DNA of 64,000 nt from JAGVPT01 sp964384415 (GTDB lineage Bacteria; Bacteroidota; Ignavibacteria; UBA10030; UBA8401). Below are positions 1 through 8,666 of the stretch, one piece after another (the stretch's first letter is position 1; every line of letters starts with the position of its first letter). The notes beneath the pieces are model-generated. The model saw nothing but the letters and a program-made list of their open reading frames with translations. It made no database searches and had not been told where the DNA came from. The stretch spans positions 1 to 64,000 of the forward strand of contig CAYLMV010000003.1 in the NCBI GenBank assembly GCA_964384415.1, in the 5' to 3' direction. The position numbers were made by a program, and so were the translations under genes.

Positions 1-1
1 T

Positions 2-811
2 GGCAGAGTTGATCGGTATCGGGGCAAAACACTTCCCGGATTTGGCGCAGATGCACAACTCAAGGTGAGCTCCGGGCTATCTGTTTTTGGCGGCGCTTCG
101 ATCGCCAAGCGCACACCTACTCTGCAGGAATTGTATTGGTCGAGCGATACCGCCCTCGCTCCCACCCCTCGATTATGGCTGAAGGATGAACAGCATACGC
201 TCGTTGAATTCGGAACCCGCATTTCCATCGACGATTTTCTCTACGCGACGATCTCTCTGACACACCGAATCATAAAGAACCCGATTCTCGTGGACACCCT
301 CCTTGCACCCGGAGGATCGCCCGCTACCTACACGCTCGTTTTTCAACAGCCGCTCAGTCAGACCTATGATGGCATCAACGCCTCGGTGAAAATGGACTAT
401 GACCACTTCGTGATTGAGGGGAATGCGACATACATGAAGCAGCCGAGTGATATCCGCGAAGGCCAGAAGCTCACACTGTATCCTGCATTGTATCTCGATG
501 GATCGGTTTACTACAAAAACGTTCTCGCCAACGGAAAACTGGAACTGAAAATAGGATTCCGAGGAAGGTATGTTTCCGAACAGACCGGAGAGGGACCGCT
601 CGACGAATCGGGCTTTTTTGTCCCCTATACCCTGCTCAATTCTTTCGGGCCCAGCGGAACTGCCGACTTTTTTCTTATCGGCAAACTGGGTAACGCGTAC
701 CTGCACTTGATCTGGGAGAATCTGTCAGGGAATCAGTACCTGCTGACTCCATTCTATCCTATGTACGATCGGAACATCCGTTTCGGCGTTTCGTGGGAGT
801 TTTGGAACTAA
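2..811 (+). CDS. C-terminal part of an outer-membrane beta-barrel, probably a TonB-dependent receptor (5' end outside window)
   Basis: The frame is open from the first bases, so the gene begins upstream of the window and only about the last 269 residues are seen. They show alternating hydrophobic/polar strands separated by polar loops and end in an aromatic-rich strand (RFGVSWEFWN), the usual end of an outer-membrane barrel. The stretch GASIAKRTPTLQELYW resembles the conserved region in TonB-dependent receptor barrels where the last strands begin. The N-terminal plug that would prove the family is not visible, so a different large barrel is possible and no substrate can be assigned. A LOG-like gene follows closely on the same strand. 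Confidence 0.7.
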   Translation, partial: GRVDRYRGKTLPGFGADAQLKVSSGLSVFGGASIAKRTPTLQELYWSSDTALAPTPRLWLKDEQHTLVEFGTRISIDDFLYATISLTHRIIKNPILVDTLLAPGGSPATYTLVFQQPLSQTYDGINASVKMDYDHFVIEGNATYMKQPSDIREGQKLTLYPALYLDGSVYYKNVLANGKLELKIGFRGRYVSEQTGEGPLDESGFFVPYTLLNSFGPSGTADFFLIGKLGNAYLHLIWENLSGNQYLLTPFYPMYDRNIRFGVSWEFWN

Positions 812-834
812 CCTGCTCGATCTCTGACCACTCA

Positions 835-1374
835 ATGAACGTGAAGAAGATCATAACGGTATTTGGCAGTTCACGGCCGATAGAGGGGGATTCCTTCTAC
901 GAAGAGGCCAGGGCTTTAGGATCTTCATTGGGTGCTGCCGGCTTTGTGGTTTGCAACGGCGGTTACGGCGGAACGATGGAAGCATCGTCACGCGGCGCCA
1001 AAGAAGCCGGCGGGAAAACCATCGGAGTGGTCAGCAAGTTTTTCGGACGGGAGGCCAATAGGTGGATCGATAAGAAAGTCGAAGTCAGCTCGCTTGTCGA
1101 CAGGTTGATGGAATTGGTTTCTCTCGCCGACGGCTACGTCATTTTGAAAGGGGGAACCGGAACTCTCCTTGAGCTCGCAAGCGTCTGGGAGTTCATGAAC
1201 AAGAGCGTCATCGAAGCGAAACCAATTGTGATACTCGGCCCCTCATGGAATGGAGTCATTGAGACGCTCAATGAGGAGCTGGTATTTGAGGGGAAGGAAG
1301 CGTGCACGAAGTATATTACGGTCGCTGCCTCACCTGCAGAAGCGGTCGAGGCGCTCACAAAACGATTGATGTAA
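835..1374 (+). CDS. LOG family / TIGR00725-like Rossmann protein
   Basis: 179 residues. The protein opens with a nucleotide-binding strand and loop (ITVFGSSRP), followed by a glycine-rich NGGYGGTMEASSRGA segment and the LOG signature GGTGTLLELASVWE near residue 120. LOG-family proteins cleave nucleoside 5'-monophosphates to base plus ribose 5-phosphate; several were formerly annotated as lysine decarboxylases. I chose the ATG at 835 because it lies just before the first strand; a longer version starting at 793 would overlap the upstream barrel gene. No clear Shine-Dalgarno is visible, so translation may be coupled to that gene. Substrate is unknown. Confidence 0.75.
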   Translation: MNVKKIITVFGSSRPIEGDSFYEEARALGSSLGAAGFVVCNGGYGGTMEASSRGAKEAGGKTIGVVSKFFGREANRWIDKKVEVSSLVDRLMELVSLADGYVILKGGTGTLLELASVWEFMNKSVIEAKPIVILGPSWNGVIETLNEELVFEGKEACTKYITVAASPAEAVEALTKRLM

Positions 1375-1393
1375 TAAGCAAGTTACGGCAAAC

Positions 1394-1458
1394 ACCGCCA
1401 GGCTGCAAAGGACGCCAAGAGAATATTTTTACCTTTGCGCTCTTCGCGTCTTGGCGGT
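1394..1458. repeat. Imperfect inverted repeat between convergent genes
   Basis: Two arms, 1394-1421 and 1432-1458, each read roughly ACCGCCAAGACGC plus an AAG-rich continuation in opposite orientation around an AT-rich centre. The element lies exactly between the converging LOG-like and HtrA-like genes, so the transcript hairpin could act as a bidirectional terminator. The sequence style resembles dispersed palindromic elements seen in many environmental genomes; copy number here cannot be checked. Confidence 0.55.
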
Positions 1459-1483
1459 TCATCTCCTCTTCGGTCAGAGCTAG

Positions 1484-2539
1484 TCACGCCTGCTTGAGCT
1501 CTTTCGGCACAATGTTCAACAACACCTTCTTCTCCAGCCTCAGAATTGTCAACCCCGTTGTTTTGCCGATGAGTTCACTCGTCAACATGCGGTGCAAATC
1601 GTCGATGCTCTCGATACGGGAGCCATTCATCTCCACGACCACGTCGCCCACCAGCAGCCCGGCTTCGTGAGCCGACCCTCCCCTTTCGACACTCGCCACC
1701 ATCACCCCCCGAGATCCCTGCAAACCGTGGGCCCGGATTGCAGCGCGCGAAATATCCAGCACCTGCCCGCCGATACCGAGATAGGACCTGGTTACTTTGC
1801 CGTACCTCATCAATTGCGCTGCAATATTTTTTGCTGTGTTGATGGGGATTGAAAAGCAAATTCCCTGAGCCCACGGGATCAATGCTGTGTTGATGCCGAT
1901 GACCTCGGAGCGCGAGCTGACGAGGGGGCCGCCGGAATTACCAGGATTCAGGGCTGCGTCCGTTTGAATAACATTATCGATCAACCTTCCGCCGCCCGCT
2001 CTGAGCGAGCGGCCAAGCGCGCTGACAACTCCTGCCGTAACCGTTGCCTGGAAGCCAAACGGATTTCCCAGAGCAATGACAAGCTGCCCGATGCGGATTG
2101 CCTGGGAATCGCCGAGCTTCGCCGCGGGCAAGTCCTGTCCATCAACACGAACGACGGCGAGATCAGTAAACGGATCATCGCCGATCAATGCCGCTTTCAA
2201 TTCCCTCCCGTCGGCGAGAATAACGGTGATGGAAGCCGCTCCGTGAATCACATGGCTGTTCGTGAGGATGAATCCGTCTGGGGTGAAAATCACTCCGGAG
2301 CCGCTTCCTGAAACCGGCCCCGACTCTTCGTTCTCGTTTCGCTTTCGGGCGCCCCTGCGCATCATCGAGTGGTGCGTCACGTCTATTTTCACCACTGCAG
2401 GAGATACGTTTTCCACTACGCTGGTGACCGCAGCGGAGTACGCATCGAGCAGCCCAAGGTCCTCATTCTCAGGCGTCCTTTGCCTAGAGGAACCGGATGT
2501 GACTGAGTTCATTGTCGACATCGGAATTATCTGCACCAT
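1484..2539 (-). CDS. HtrA/Deg-type trypsin-like serine protease with one PDZ domain
   Basis: 351 residues. The catalytic triad is visible: His96 in TNSHVIHG, Asp126 in FTDLAVVRVD and Ser202 in NPGNSGGPLV. One PDZ domain occupies about residues 255-345 (GVMVASVERGGSAHEAGL). This is the S1C family, which degrades or senses misfolded proteins. Unlike DegP it has no recognisable signal peptide or N-terminal membrane helix; the first 50 residues are polar, so location is uncertain. The start at 2539 has a GGGAGAG box at good spacing. It is the last gene of a four-gene minus-strand run behind an ECF sigma factor, 11 bases after the DUF5519 gene, which suggests a stress-response role. Confidence 0.9.
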   Translation of the reverse strand: MVQIIPMSTMNSVTSGSSRQRTPENEDLGLLDAYSAAVTSVVENVSPAVVKIDVTHHSMMRRGARKRNENEESGPVSGSGSGVIFTPDGFILTNSHVIHGAASITVILADGRELKAALIGDDPFTDLAVVRVDGQDLPAAKLGDSQAIRIGQLVIALGNPFGFQATVTAGVVSALGRSLRAGGGRLIDNVIQTDAALNPGNSGGPLVSSRSEVIGINTALIPWAQGICFSIPINTAKNIAAQLMRYGKVTRSYLGIGGQVLDISRAAIRAHGLQGSRGVMVASVERGGSAHEAGLLVGDVVVEMNGSRIESIDDLHRMLTSELIGKTTGLTILRLEKKVLLNIVPKELKQA

Positions 2540-2550
2540 AGCTCTCTCCC

Positions 2551-2910
2551 TCAGATATCTTTTTCTTCGGTTTGTTCCAAACTCTGGTTTTTGCTCTTCT
2601 TTGCCAGTTCGAACGATCGCCGCAAGAATGCGATCGCTTCGGCAATGCTCCCCTCATCCTCGATCGCAAAACTTATCCAGCCGCTCTTCGGAAGTATATG
2701 GTGGGGCATGACCTTTTGAGCTTCCACCAGTTCGTTCCGGATTTTCATCGGAAACGGAATATCGACAAGGGAGTCGCCGTGAAGATGACCCAGCTCGCGC
2801 CTCCCTTGTCGAAATTCGATTCCGCCAAAACGGTGCGGTTCAACTGTCACCCCTTCCCACTCCATCACTGCCCGCCGTACCTTCTCCATGGCTCCTGCCG
2901 CTCTCGTCAT
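2551..2910 (-). CDS. Luciferase-domain (DUF5519-like) small protein
   Basis: 119 residues. The motifs WEGVTVEPHRFGGIEFR, ELGHLHGDSLVDIPFP and PHHILPKSGWISF match the small luciferase-domain family (DUF5519), whose biochemical role is not established; members are not light-producing enzymes in bacteria. The conserved histidines sit at the PHRFGG, GHLHG and PHH positions. The acidic/lysine-rich C-terminal tail is probably disordered. The gene starts 9 bases after the small membrane-protein gene and ends 11 bases before the HtrA gene, so all appear co-transcribed from the sigma-factor gene. Confidence 0.75.
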   Translation of the reverse strand: MTRAAGAMEKVRRAVMEWEGVTVEPHRFGGIEFRQGRRELGHLHGDSLVDIPFPMKIRNELVEAQKVMPHHILPKSGWISFAIEDEGSIAEAIAFLRRSFELAKKSKNQSLEQTEEKDI

Positions 2911-2919
2911 CGTACACCC

Positions 2920-3282
2920 TTATGCTGCCGGTTGGTCTTTCTTGTCATGCATATCATCATGGGACCAGCCGCATCGCCGGCGCCATTCTTCTTTGAACTT
3001 ATCCCGTTCCTCCGGGCTCATCGCCGAGAGCTTCTCTTCAAAGCGATGTTTCCAGCGATCGCGATGCCACCCGCCCGCGTGTCTCCACGGTCCCCAGCCG
3101 CGCAGCAGGATGTGAGATAACAGAAGCAATCCCAACGCCTGCCAGAAAGTGAGCGCCGGTCCGTGAAAGATATCCGGAATCAGCGCATTCCAGAGCGCCA
3201 TGACAACCACTCCGAATACCAACAATCCAACCACCAACATCGCCGCGAATTTCGCAGCCCTCAATAACCACCATGATCTCAT
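2920..3282 (-). CDS. Small two-helix membrane protein in ECF sigma operon
   Basis: 120 residues. Two hydrophobic segments are visible, about residues 8-32 (AAKFAAMLVVGLLVFGVVVM) and 44-60 (FWQALGLLLLSHILL), followed by a charged tail containing MSPEERDKFKEEW and a His/Asp-rich end. It begins 15 bases after the sigma-factor stop codon. Small membrane proteins with this kind of tail often follow ECF sigma genes in this phylum, and a role as a sensor or anti-sigma partner is possible, but no zinc anti-sigma motif is present. Function unknown. Confidence 0.7.
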   Translation of the reverse strand: MRSWWLLRAAKFAAMLVVGLLVFGVVVMALWNALIPDIFHGPALTFWQALGLLLLSHILLRGWGPWRHAGGWHRDRWKHRFEEKLSAMSPEERDKFKEEWRRRCGWSHDDMHDKKDQPAA

Positions 3283-3296
3283 GATATTTGATCCTC

Positions 3297-3866
3297 CTAT
3301 AAATTTTCCATTTCGTCGTACAATTCCTGCAGTTGTTCGCGCAGGAAAAGCACAGCATATCGTTTTCGCGACAGCAACGTGTTAATCGGTTCGCCGGTCA
3401 GTTCAGCTATTTCCTTAAAGCTCCGCCCTTCCAGCTCGTGCATGACAAAAACGTCTCGTTGTTCATCGGGAAGTTCTTCAAGGGCATCCGACAACTCCGT
3501 CCAGACAAGAGACCGGGCATAGACGCGGTCCGGGTTTTGTCTCGGGTCGAAAAGAATCTCCTCCAGGTTGAGAGGCGAATCCATATCGCCCGGATCAGAA
3601 GGAAGGGATTCCGGCTTACGTTTCCGGTACCAATCGATGATCTTGTTGCGCGCGACCGTAAACAGCCATGCGGTCAGCTTTTCGATCGGTTCGGTAACGC
3701 TGTAGCTCGTCGCCAATTGATAGAAAACATCCTGCAGAATGTCTTCTGCGTCGGACTGATTGCGCACGCGCTTGCGGATAAAATCAAGCAGGCGCTTGCG
3801 CTCCGAACGCATCGTCCGGTCAAGTTCGACTGCATTTTCCTTTGTGATCGTCAGAGCTTCCAACAA
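3297..3866 (-). CDS. ECF-family RNA polymerase sigma factor
   Basis: About 189 residues. Region 2 is clear (DAEDILQDVFYQL, then AWLFTVARNKIIDWYRKRK), and region 4 follows (LPDEQRDVFVMHELEGRSFKEIAELTG, ending in the recognition helix around INTLLSRKRYAV). The start is uncertain: a TTG at 3866 has an AAGGA box six bases upstream, whereas the longer TTG at 3902 has none and the first ATG is only at 3812. It heads a run containing a membrane protein, a luciferase-domain protein and an HtrA protease, which points to envelope or protein-folding stress as the likely signal. Confidence 0.88.
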   Translation of the reverse strand: MLEALTITKENAVELDRTMRSERKRLLDFIRKRVRNQSDAEDILQDVFYQLATSYSVTEPIEKLTAWLFTVARNKIIDWYRKRKPESLPSDPGDMDSPLNLEEILFDPRQNPDRVYARSLVWTELSDALEELPDEQRDVFVMHELEGRSFKEIAELTGEPINTLLSRKRYAVLFLREQLQELYDEMENL

Positions 3867-3984
3867 CGTTTGTCCTTGTTTAATACCATAGACGTAGAAC
3901 AAATGAAATTATTGTATTGTTCACTTCAGGCGAACGGCGAAAAGCGATGGTCTCGGGGAAGGGGACGAAGCGGTACTTTTGGGG

Positions 3985-5427
3985 TTATTTCAGCGGAATA
4001 TCGCCGATTCCCTTTTGCTGCATCAGCGATTCTATTTCTTCAATTTCTCTCGGGGCTTCTGCCGTGAGGATTGAATGCCCGCCGGCCGTGATGAGAATAT
4101 CATCCTCGATCCGGACACCGATATTGAAGAATTTCGGATCGACCCCTTCTGAGTTTTCCGGAATGTAGATGCCGGGTTCAACGGTGTAGATCATGCCAGG
4201 TTCCATCGTCGGTGAATTAACATCGTGGACGTCAAGTCCTACGGCATGTCCGAGTCCGTGAGGATAAAATCTCCGCAAATCTTTTCGCTCTTTTGACTTG
4301 ATGATCCCGAGCCCATAGAGTCCATCCTCTAAAATGGAATCGGCCGCTGCGCTGATGTCTCGCCACACCGCCCCGGGTTTCATGAGACCGATCGCTTCGT
4401 TTTGCGCGTTGAGCACCACCTGATAAACTTTCCGCTGAGCGTCGCTGAATTTACCGTTCGCGGGATACGTTCGGGTCAGGTCGCTTGCATAATAGTGGTA
4501 TTCTGCTCCACAGTCTGCCAGCACGATGTCTCCATCGGCGATGTTCCGGCGGTTCGATTCATAGTGAAGAACGATGGAGTTCTCCGCCGAACCGACGATG
4601 CACGGATAAGCATTGAATTCGGATCCCATCCTTCGAAAAACATACTCATACACTGCCTGCAGCTCGTATTCGCTCATGGCTGGATTGCAGGACATCATTG
4701 CCTGTCGATGAGCAATCGCGCTGATATGAGCGGCCCTGGTGATTAGGGCAATTTCAGATGAGTCCTTGATCATTCGATATTTTCTGATGATCGGACCGGG
4801 ATCGCTGGGCTCGAGCGGCGGAGTTCTTAGCTTCATCCGACCGATCGCTTCCCGCAGCGGCATCAGAATGTCAGCGTCTCTTTCATTTTTCTCCGGAAGG
4901 GAGGCAACGAAGATGTGAGGATTCGCAGTATCCGGAACAAGCATCGGAAAGAACCTGCCGAATTTGTCGTTCGTCATCGCCGCCTGGACGCCAATAAGCT
5001 GGACGGCTCCTTCTGGGCCGAATCGGCGTCCGGTCCATTGCTCGATCCTCCTGTCTCGCGGTTGAACAAAGAGTATTTCATGAACGGTATCTGATCTGGT
5101 GGAATCGAGATAATCCGGAATCAGGATCCCTTTTCCGCTCAAAGCAAGAACGGCGTTCGGCTCGGTGAAGCCGGTCAAATAATAAAAATTGTCGTCCTGG
5201 CGGTAGGAATAATCCCCGTCGCCGTTGCGATTCTTTTCGGAGGCGGAGAAGAGAAACACGGCAGCATCCCCGCCCAGTTCCTTCACTAACCTCTCCCTCC
5301 TCTGCTTGTAGACAGACGCCGGGATTTGGTCCTTGTCGTAAACCAGGTATTTCAAGTCCTGCGGAAGCGCCTGAACGGCACATACAAAAGAGATGACCGC
5401 CACAAGAAGGATTGATCTCAACTTCAT
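3985..5427 (-). CDS. Exported Xaa-Pro aminopeptidase (aminopeptidase P, M24B)
   Basis: 480 residues from the ATG at 5427, which gives a clean signal peptide (MKLRSILLVAVISFVCAVQA). A TTG at 5445 that overlaps the preceding stop codon is an alternative start. The N-terminal domain has the aminopeptidase P signature DDNFYYLTGFTEPNAVL. The pita-bread catalytic domain carries the dinuclear metal ligands: two Asp in LADCGAEYHYYASDLTRTY, His in HGLGHAVGLDVHD, Glu in VEPGIYIPE and Glu in GVRIEDDILIT. The enzyme removes N-terminal residues before proline. Export suggests it works on peptides in the periplasm or outside. It is tightly coupled to the YjbR-like gene upstream. Confidence 0.92.
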   Translation of the reverse strand: MKLRSILLVAVISFVCAVQALPQDLKYLVYDKDQIPASVYKQRRERLVKELGGDAAVFLFSASEKNRNGDGDYSYRQDDNFYYLTGFTEPNAVLALSGKGILIPDYLDSTRSDTVHEILFVQPRDRRIEQWTGRRFGPEGAVQLIGVQAAMTNDKFGRFFPMLVPDTANPHIFVASLPEKNERDADILMPLREAIGRMKLRTPPLEPSDPGPIIRKYRMIKDSSEIALITRAAHISAIAHRQAMMSCNPAMSEYELQAVYEYVFRRMGSEFNAYPCIVGSAENSIVLHYESNRRNIADGDIVLADCGAEYHYYASDLTRTYPANGKFSDAQRKVYQVVLNAQNEAIGLMKPGAVWRDISAAADSILEDGLYGLGIIKSKERKDLRRFYPHGLGHAVGLDVHDVNSPTMEPGMIYTVEPGIYIPENSEGVDPKFFNIGVRIEDDILITAGGHSILTAEAPREIEEIESLMQQKGIGDIPLK

Positions 5428-5441
5428 CGAAAGGTTGGTAT

Positions 5442-5819
5442 TCAAGAGCTTGATCTTCTTCCCTTTGGCTTCCGTTGTGCCGTCCGTTTAGAGGTATTAG
5501 TGATGAGATCGTACGAATGATCGATCATAGCGTAGATCTCGCGAGGAGGAATCGTGCCGTCCAGTGTTATGGTGTTCCAATGTGTCTTATTCATGTGATA
5601 CCCGGGAACGACGGCAGCGTATTTTTCCCGAAGTTCGATCGCCCGCTCCGGTTCACATTTCAAGTTAATGGAAAGAGGGTGCGAGTCTGTACGTATCAGA
5701 ATGAAGATCTTCCCCTTCGCCTTGAACACCAACACAGTCTCGTCGAACGGAAACTCTTCGCTGATCTTCCCCTCTTTACTTAAGCAATACGAGCGGAGCG
5801 ATTCCAGGTCGATCTTCAT
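5442..5819 (-). CDS. MmcQ/YjbR family protein
   Basis: 125 residues. The family pattern is visible: an N-terminal LESLRSYCLSKEGKISEEFPF, a central FKAKGKIFILI strand with the SINLKCEPERAIELREKY segment, and GYHMNKTHWNTITLDGTIP, leading to a helix (IYAMIDHSYDLI). The fold is the CyaY-like DNA-binding fold; the cellular role is not known. The C-terminus is a basic, serine-rich tail. A GGAAAG box precedes the start. Its stop codon overlaps the possible TTG start of the aminopeptidase gene. Confidence 0.88.
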   Translation of the reverse strand: MKIDLESLRSYCLSKEGKISEEFPFDETVLVFKAKGKIFILIRTDSHPLSINLKCEPERAIELREKYAAVVPGYHMNKTHWNTITLDGTIPPREIYAMIDHSYDLITNTSKRTAQRKPKGRRSSS

Positions 5820-5933
5820 CGAAAAGCTTTCCGGATCGTAGTGAAGACCATTGTTGGCCGGGTAACGACGAGGAAATAGAGATACCCCGCCTCGAGTGAA
5901 CGAGCAGAGACAGAGTTCATTATTGAGAGTGGG

Positions 5934-6605
5934 TCACAACTGAGGTGCGAACGATACACCGAATGCCGCCGACGTCACATATTTGAGCGACGTTGAATAT
6001 TGGTTCAACAAGTTCGGAAATCCGTACATGTACCGTGCTTCGATAAATCCGCTGAACGATCTGCTTACTCCGACCTCCAACCCCGCGCGAGCGGATGGGG
6101 CCAGCGTTGCTCCAAATCCCTGATCCATTCGCCACGTGATTGCCTGTATCCCTGCAGCGACGTACGGCCGGACCTTCCCATCCGAAAAATAGAAGAGTCC
6201 TTCGGTTCCAACATATGCAAGCGCGAAATTGAGATCGAATCGCGGTTGAGAGAATTGACTTTCGGCGTAGAGATTAGATTGACTGTAGTAACCCTGATTA
6301 ACGGAAGAAAAATCTGATGGAGCCGCTGCCGAGTTGTACAGAACAACCCCAGCGTTTAACTCAATCCGGAATGGGGAAACTTTGGCGAGGAGCGCGCGAA
6401 GGTCTATGTCGTATCCCTGGCGAGTGACATTGTCTATCGAGAAACCGGATACGCCGGTTGTGAGGCCGAATTCCGGCCGATCGTAGGAACCCCTGTCGCT
6501 CGTAGACATTTCAGAGCGGACCTGGTCATCGGCGATCGGGTGAGAGGATTGTGAAAACGCAAAAGAATTCAGAATCAAAACAGACGCACAAATCAATCGC
6601 TTCAT
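5934..6605 (-). CDS. Outer-membrane beta-barrel protein (OmpW/OprF-like size)
   Basis: 223 residues. The start at 6605 follows a GGAGGG box and gives a signal peptide (MKRLICASVLILNSFAFSQ). The mature part has alternating amphipathic strands, for example FELNAGVVLY-type segments, FDLNFALAYVG, VRPYVAAGIQAITWRM and SGFIEARYMYG, and ends ...TSAAFGVSFAPQL. The pattern fits an eight-strand barrel with long loops. No substrate or partner is suggested by the neighbours. Confidence 0.72.
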   Translation of the reverse strand: MKRLICASVLILNSFAFSQSSHPIADDQVRSEMSTSDRGSYDRPEFGLTTGVSGFSIDNVTRQGYDIDLRALLAKVSPFRIELNAGVVLYNSAAAPSDFSSVNQGYYSQSNLYAESQFSQPRFDLNFALAYVGTEGLFYFSDGKVRPYVAAGIQAITWRMDQGFGATLAPSARAGLEVGVSRSFSGFIEARYMYGFPNLLNQYSTSLKYVTSAAFGVSFAPQL

Positions 6606-6765
6606 AAGACAGCCCTCCAGGGATAGTCGCTTATGCAAAGATACACACCGGGAGACTCCATGTCAAGTGCCCCTCCCGGAGGGCCGCCATCACTCTTTGC
6701 CACGGCATCACGCGCATCTTTAGAATCGCATCAGGCAAAGAAGTGAAGGCATCCATTACGCCCCT

Positions 6766-8625
6766 TTACAGCACATCGCCGCGGAGTTCTCGAATCCTTT
6801 TCCGCGCCTCCTCGAGGAGGAGCGAGTTGGGATAAGACATGAGGAGATCCTCATAAGCGTGGATCGCCTTTTCCTTATCCTTCAAACCATTCTGGTACAG
6901 ATCCGCGATGCCGAATTCTGCCTTGTCCCGCAGTATGCTCTTGGGATATTCAACGATTACTTTCTGATACGATGCGAGTGCATCCGAGTATTGTTTGATG
7001 ACGATGGAGAGTTCCGCTTTTTTCATGAGAGCATCGTCGGCAAGAGGCGCATCCGTATTGTTCTCAACAATGGAGGTCAAAAGAGGGATCGCCTCCGAAA
7101 GCCTGTTTTCTCTTTGGAGAAGCTCTGCGTGCGCATAGTCTCTCAGCGCGTCGGCAAATCCAGACTGATTTTCTTTTATGAAATGGAGCAGGAGAAGGGC
7201 GTCGTTCGTTTGATCATCCGAGAGGGTCTGTGCGATCTGCATGAGCAATGACGATGCAGTGTCAAACTCGCCCCGGAAATAGTGTATCTCCGCGATTCGA
7301 TACTGGGCCTCCGTTTTCTCACCGGCCGGCGCAATCGGAGAAGAAATGATGCCGGTGTATCGTTCGACGGCTTTGTCCAGCGATCCCTTCGCGACATTTA
7401 TTTCGGCCGCCGTTCCAAGGAGTTTCGGCTTTAATAATCGAGCCGTCGGGAGCGCGATGACTGAATCGATGATCCGCTCCGCCCCGTTCAGGTCCGAGAA
7501 CCGCCTGTAGTATAGCAGGGCGGCCTGGTACAAAGCGTTTACACTTATTTCAGAGTTTGGATACTCCTGGGCCAGTGCAAGAAACAGTCCCAGCGCGCCC
7601 CGGTAGCCGGCTTGCGTTTCTGAAGGGAAGAGACCTGAGGCCGAACGGGTAGTATCGGAGGAATCAACCGCGGCACTCAATTTTTCTATCGCTTGCGCGT
7701 AGCCGAATTTTGCCTCCGGGAGCTGAGGCATGCGCGGATACTTTTCAATGGAAAATTGGAACGCCTCCGCGGCTACGCGGTAGGCCTTCTCATTGTACGC
7801 TCGTTCGGCGAATGAAAGCATCTCCACGCCATTGGAATTGACTGCTGCGTCGATCTCTTTTGCGATGTGAAGCGCCCGATCGAAGTCCTTCGCCTCCAAG
7901 GTAAGCCAGAGGAGCAGTCTGCGGTAAACGATCTGGTGATCATCCCTCTCAACAGCAGCTTCAACGACATTGGTCGCGGCTGACAGGCCTTCTTTCTTAG
8001 AGGTAATTCCGGCAAGTCTGGATTCAATGAACTCAAGCTGGCGCTCGTCCATCGAGAGGATGGCCATGTATTCGCGAGTCGCATCATCGTATTTCAAGAG
8101 CAGCGAGTAGAGCGCCGCCAGCTCGCCGGAAAAGAGAGTCGGGGTCCCGATTGCCCTTCTTCCCTGGAGATAGGTTGCGATCGATTTTTCGAAGAGCCTG
8201 TTTTCGGACTGAGCCGCCGCAACGATGGTATAGACCCCGATGTTTCGCGGCATCAGCGCAAGCGTACTTTGCCACACAGAATCTGCGCGCTTCTCATCCC
8301 CCGCCTTGTAATAGATCGACCCAAGCGATACCAGCACGCCGAAATCGGCCGGCTGCAGCTTCAGACGTCTGAGGCTGAGTGAAATCGCACCGTCGTAATT
8401 CTTCACTTGCTCGTAACACCTGCGCAGTCCGTCGAAGTAGGAATAATTCAACGAGTCGCTGCGCGCCAGATCCTCATACAGCCGGCTCGCCCGTTCGTAG
8501 TCGCCCTCCTGCTCGAAGCTTTGAGCCAGTCGAAATTTGTTCTGTGCATCCTGAGCGTGAACAAACGACGGGGCGCATGCAGCGACGGCCAGCAGAACAA
8601 AAAGAAGATTTCGTTTTACGAACAT
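6766..8625 (-). CDS. Exported tetratricopeptide-repeat protein
   Basis: 619 residues. I favour the ATG at 8625, which gives a typical signal peptide (MFVKRNLLFVLLAVAACAPS, cleaved near FVHA-QD); a GTG at 8670 overlaps the folD stop codon. TPR units are recognisable at both ends, such as GDYERASRLYEDLAR, AGDEKRADSVWQSTLALMP, KQYSDALASYQKVIVEYPKS and DKEKAIHAYEDLLMSYPNSL. Architecture resembles large periplasmic TPR scaffolds or outer-membrane-assembly accessory proteins. Partner unknown. Confidence 0.85.
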   Translation of the reverse strand: MFVKRNLLFVLLAVAACAPSFVHAQDAQNKFRLAQSFEQEGDYERASRLYEDLARSDSLNYSYFDGLRRCYEQVKNYDGAISLSLRRLKLQPADFGVLVSLGSIYYKAGDEKRADSVWQSTLALMPRNIGVYTIVAAAQSENRLFEKSIATYLQGRRAIGTPTLFSGELAALYSLLLKYDDATREYMAILSMDERQLEFIESRLAGITSKKEGLSAATNVVEAAVERDDHQIVYRRLLLWLTLEAKDFDRALHIAKEIDAAVNSNGVEMLSFAERAYNEKAYRVAAEAFQFSIEKYPRMPQLPEAKFGYAQAIEKLSAAVDSSDTTRSASGLFPSETQAGYRGALGLFLALAQEYPNSEISVNALYQAALLYYRRFSDLNGAERIIDSVIALPTARLLKPKLLGTAAEINVAKGSLDKAVERYTGIISSPIAPAGEKTEAQYRIAEIHYFRGEFDTASSLLMQIAQTLSDDQTNDALLLLHFIKENQSGFADALRDYAHAELLQRENRLSEAIPLLTSIVENNTDAPLADDALMKKAELSIVIKQYSDALASYQKVIVEYPKSILRDKAEFGIADLYQNGLKDKEKAIHAYEDLLMSYPNSLLLEEARKRIRELRGDVL

Positions 8626-8666
8626 AATGCCCGCAAAAGCAGCAATTTTAGAAAATCGAACCAATC

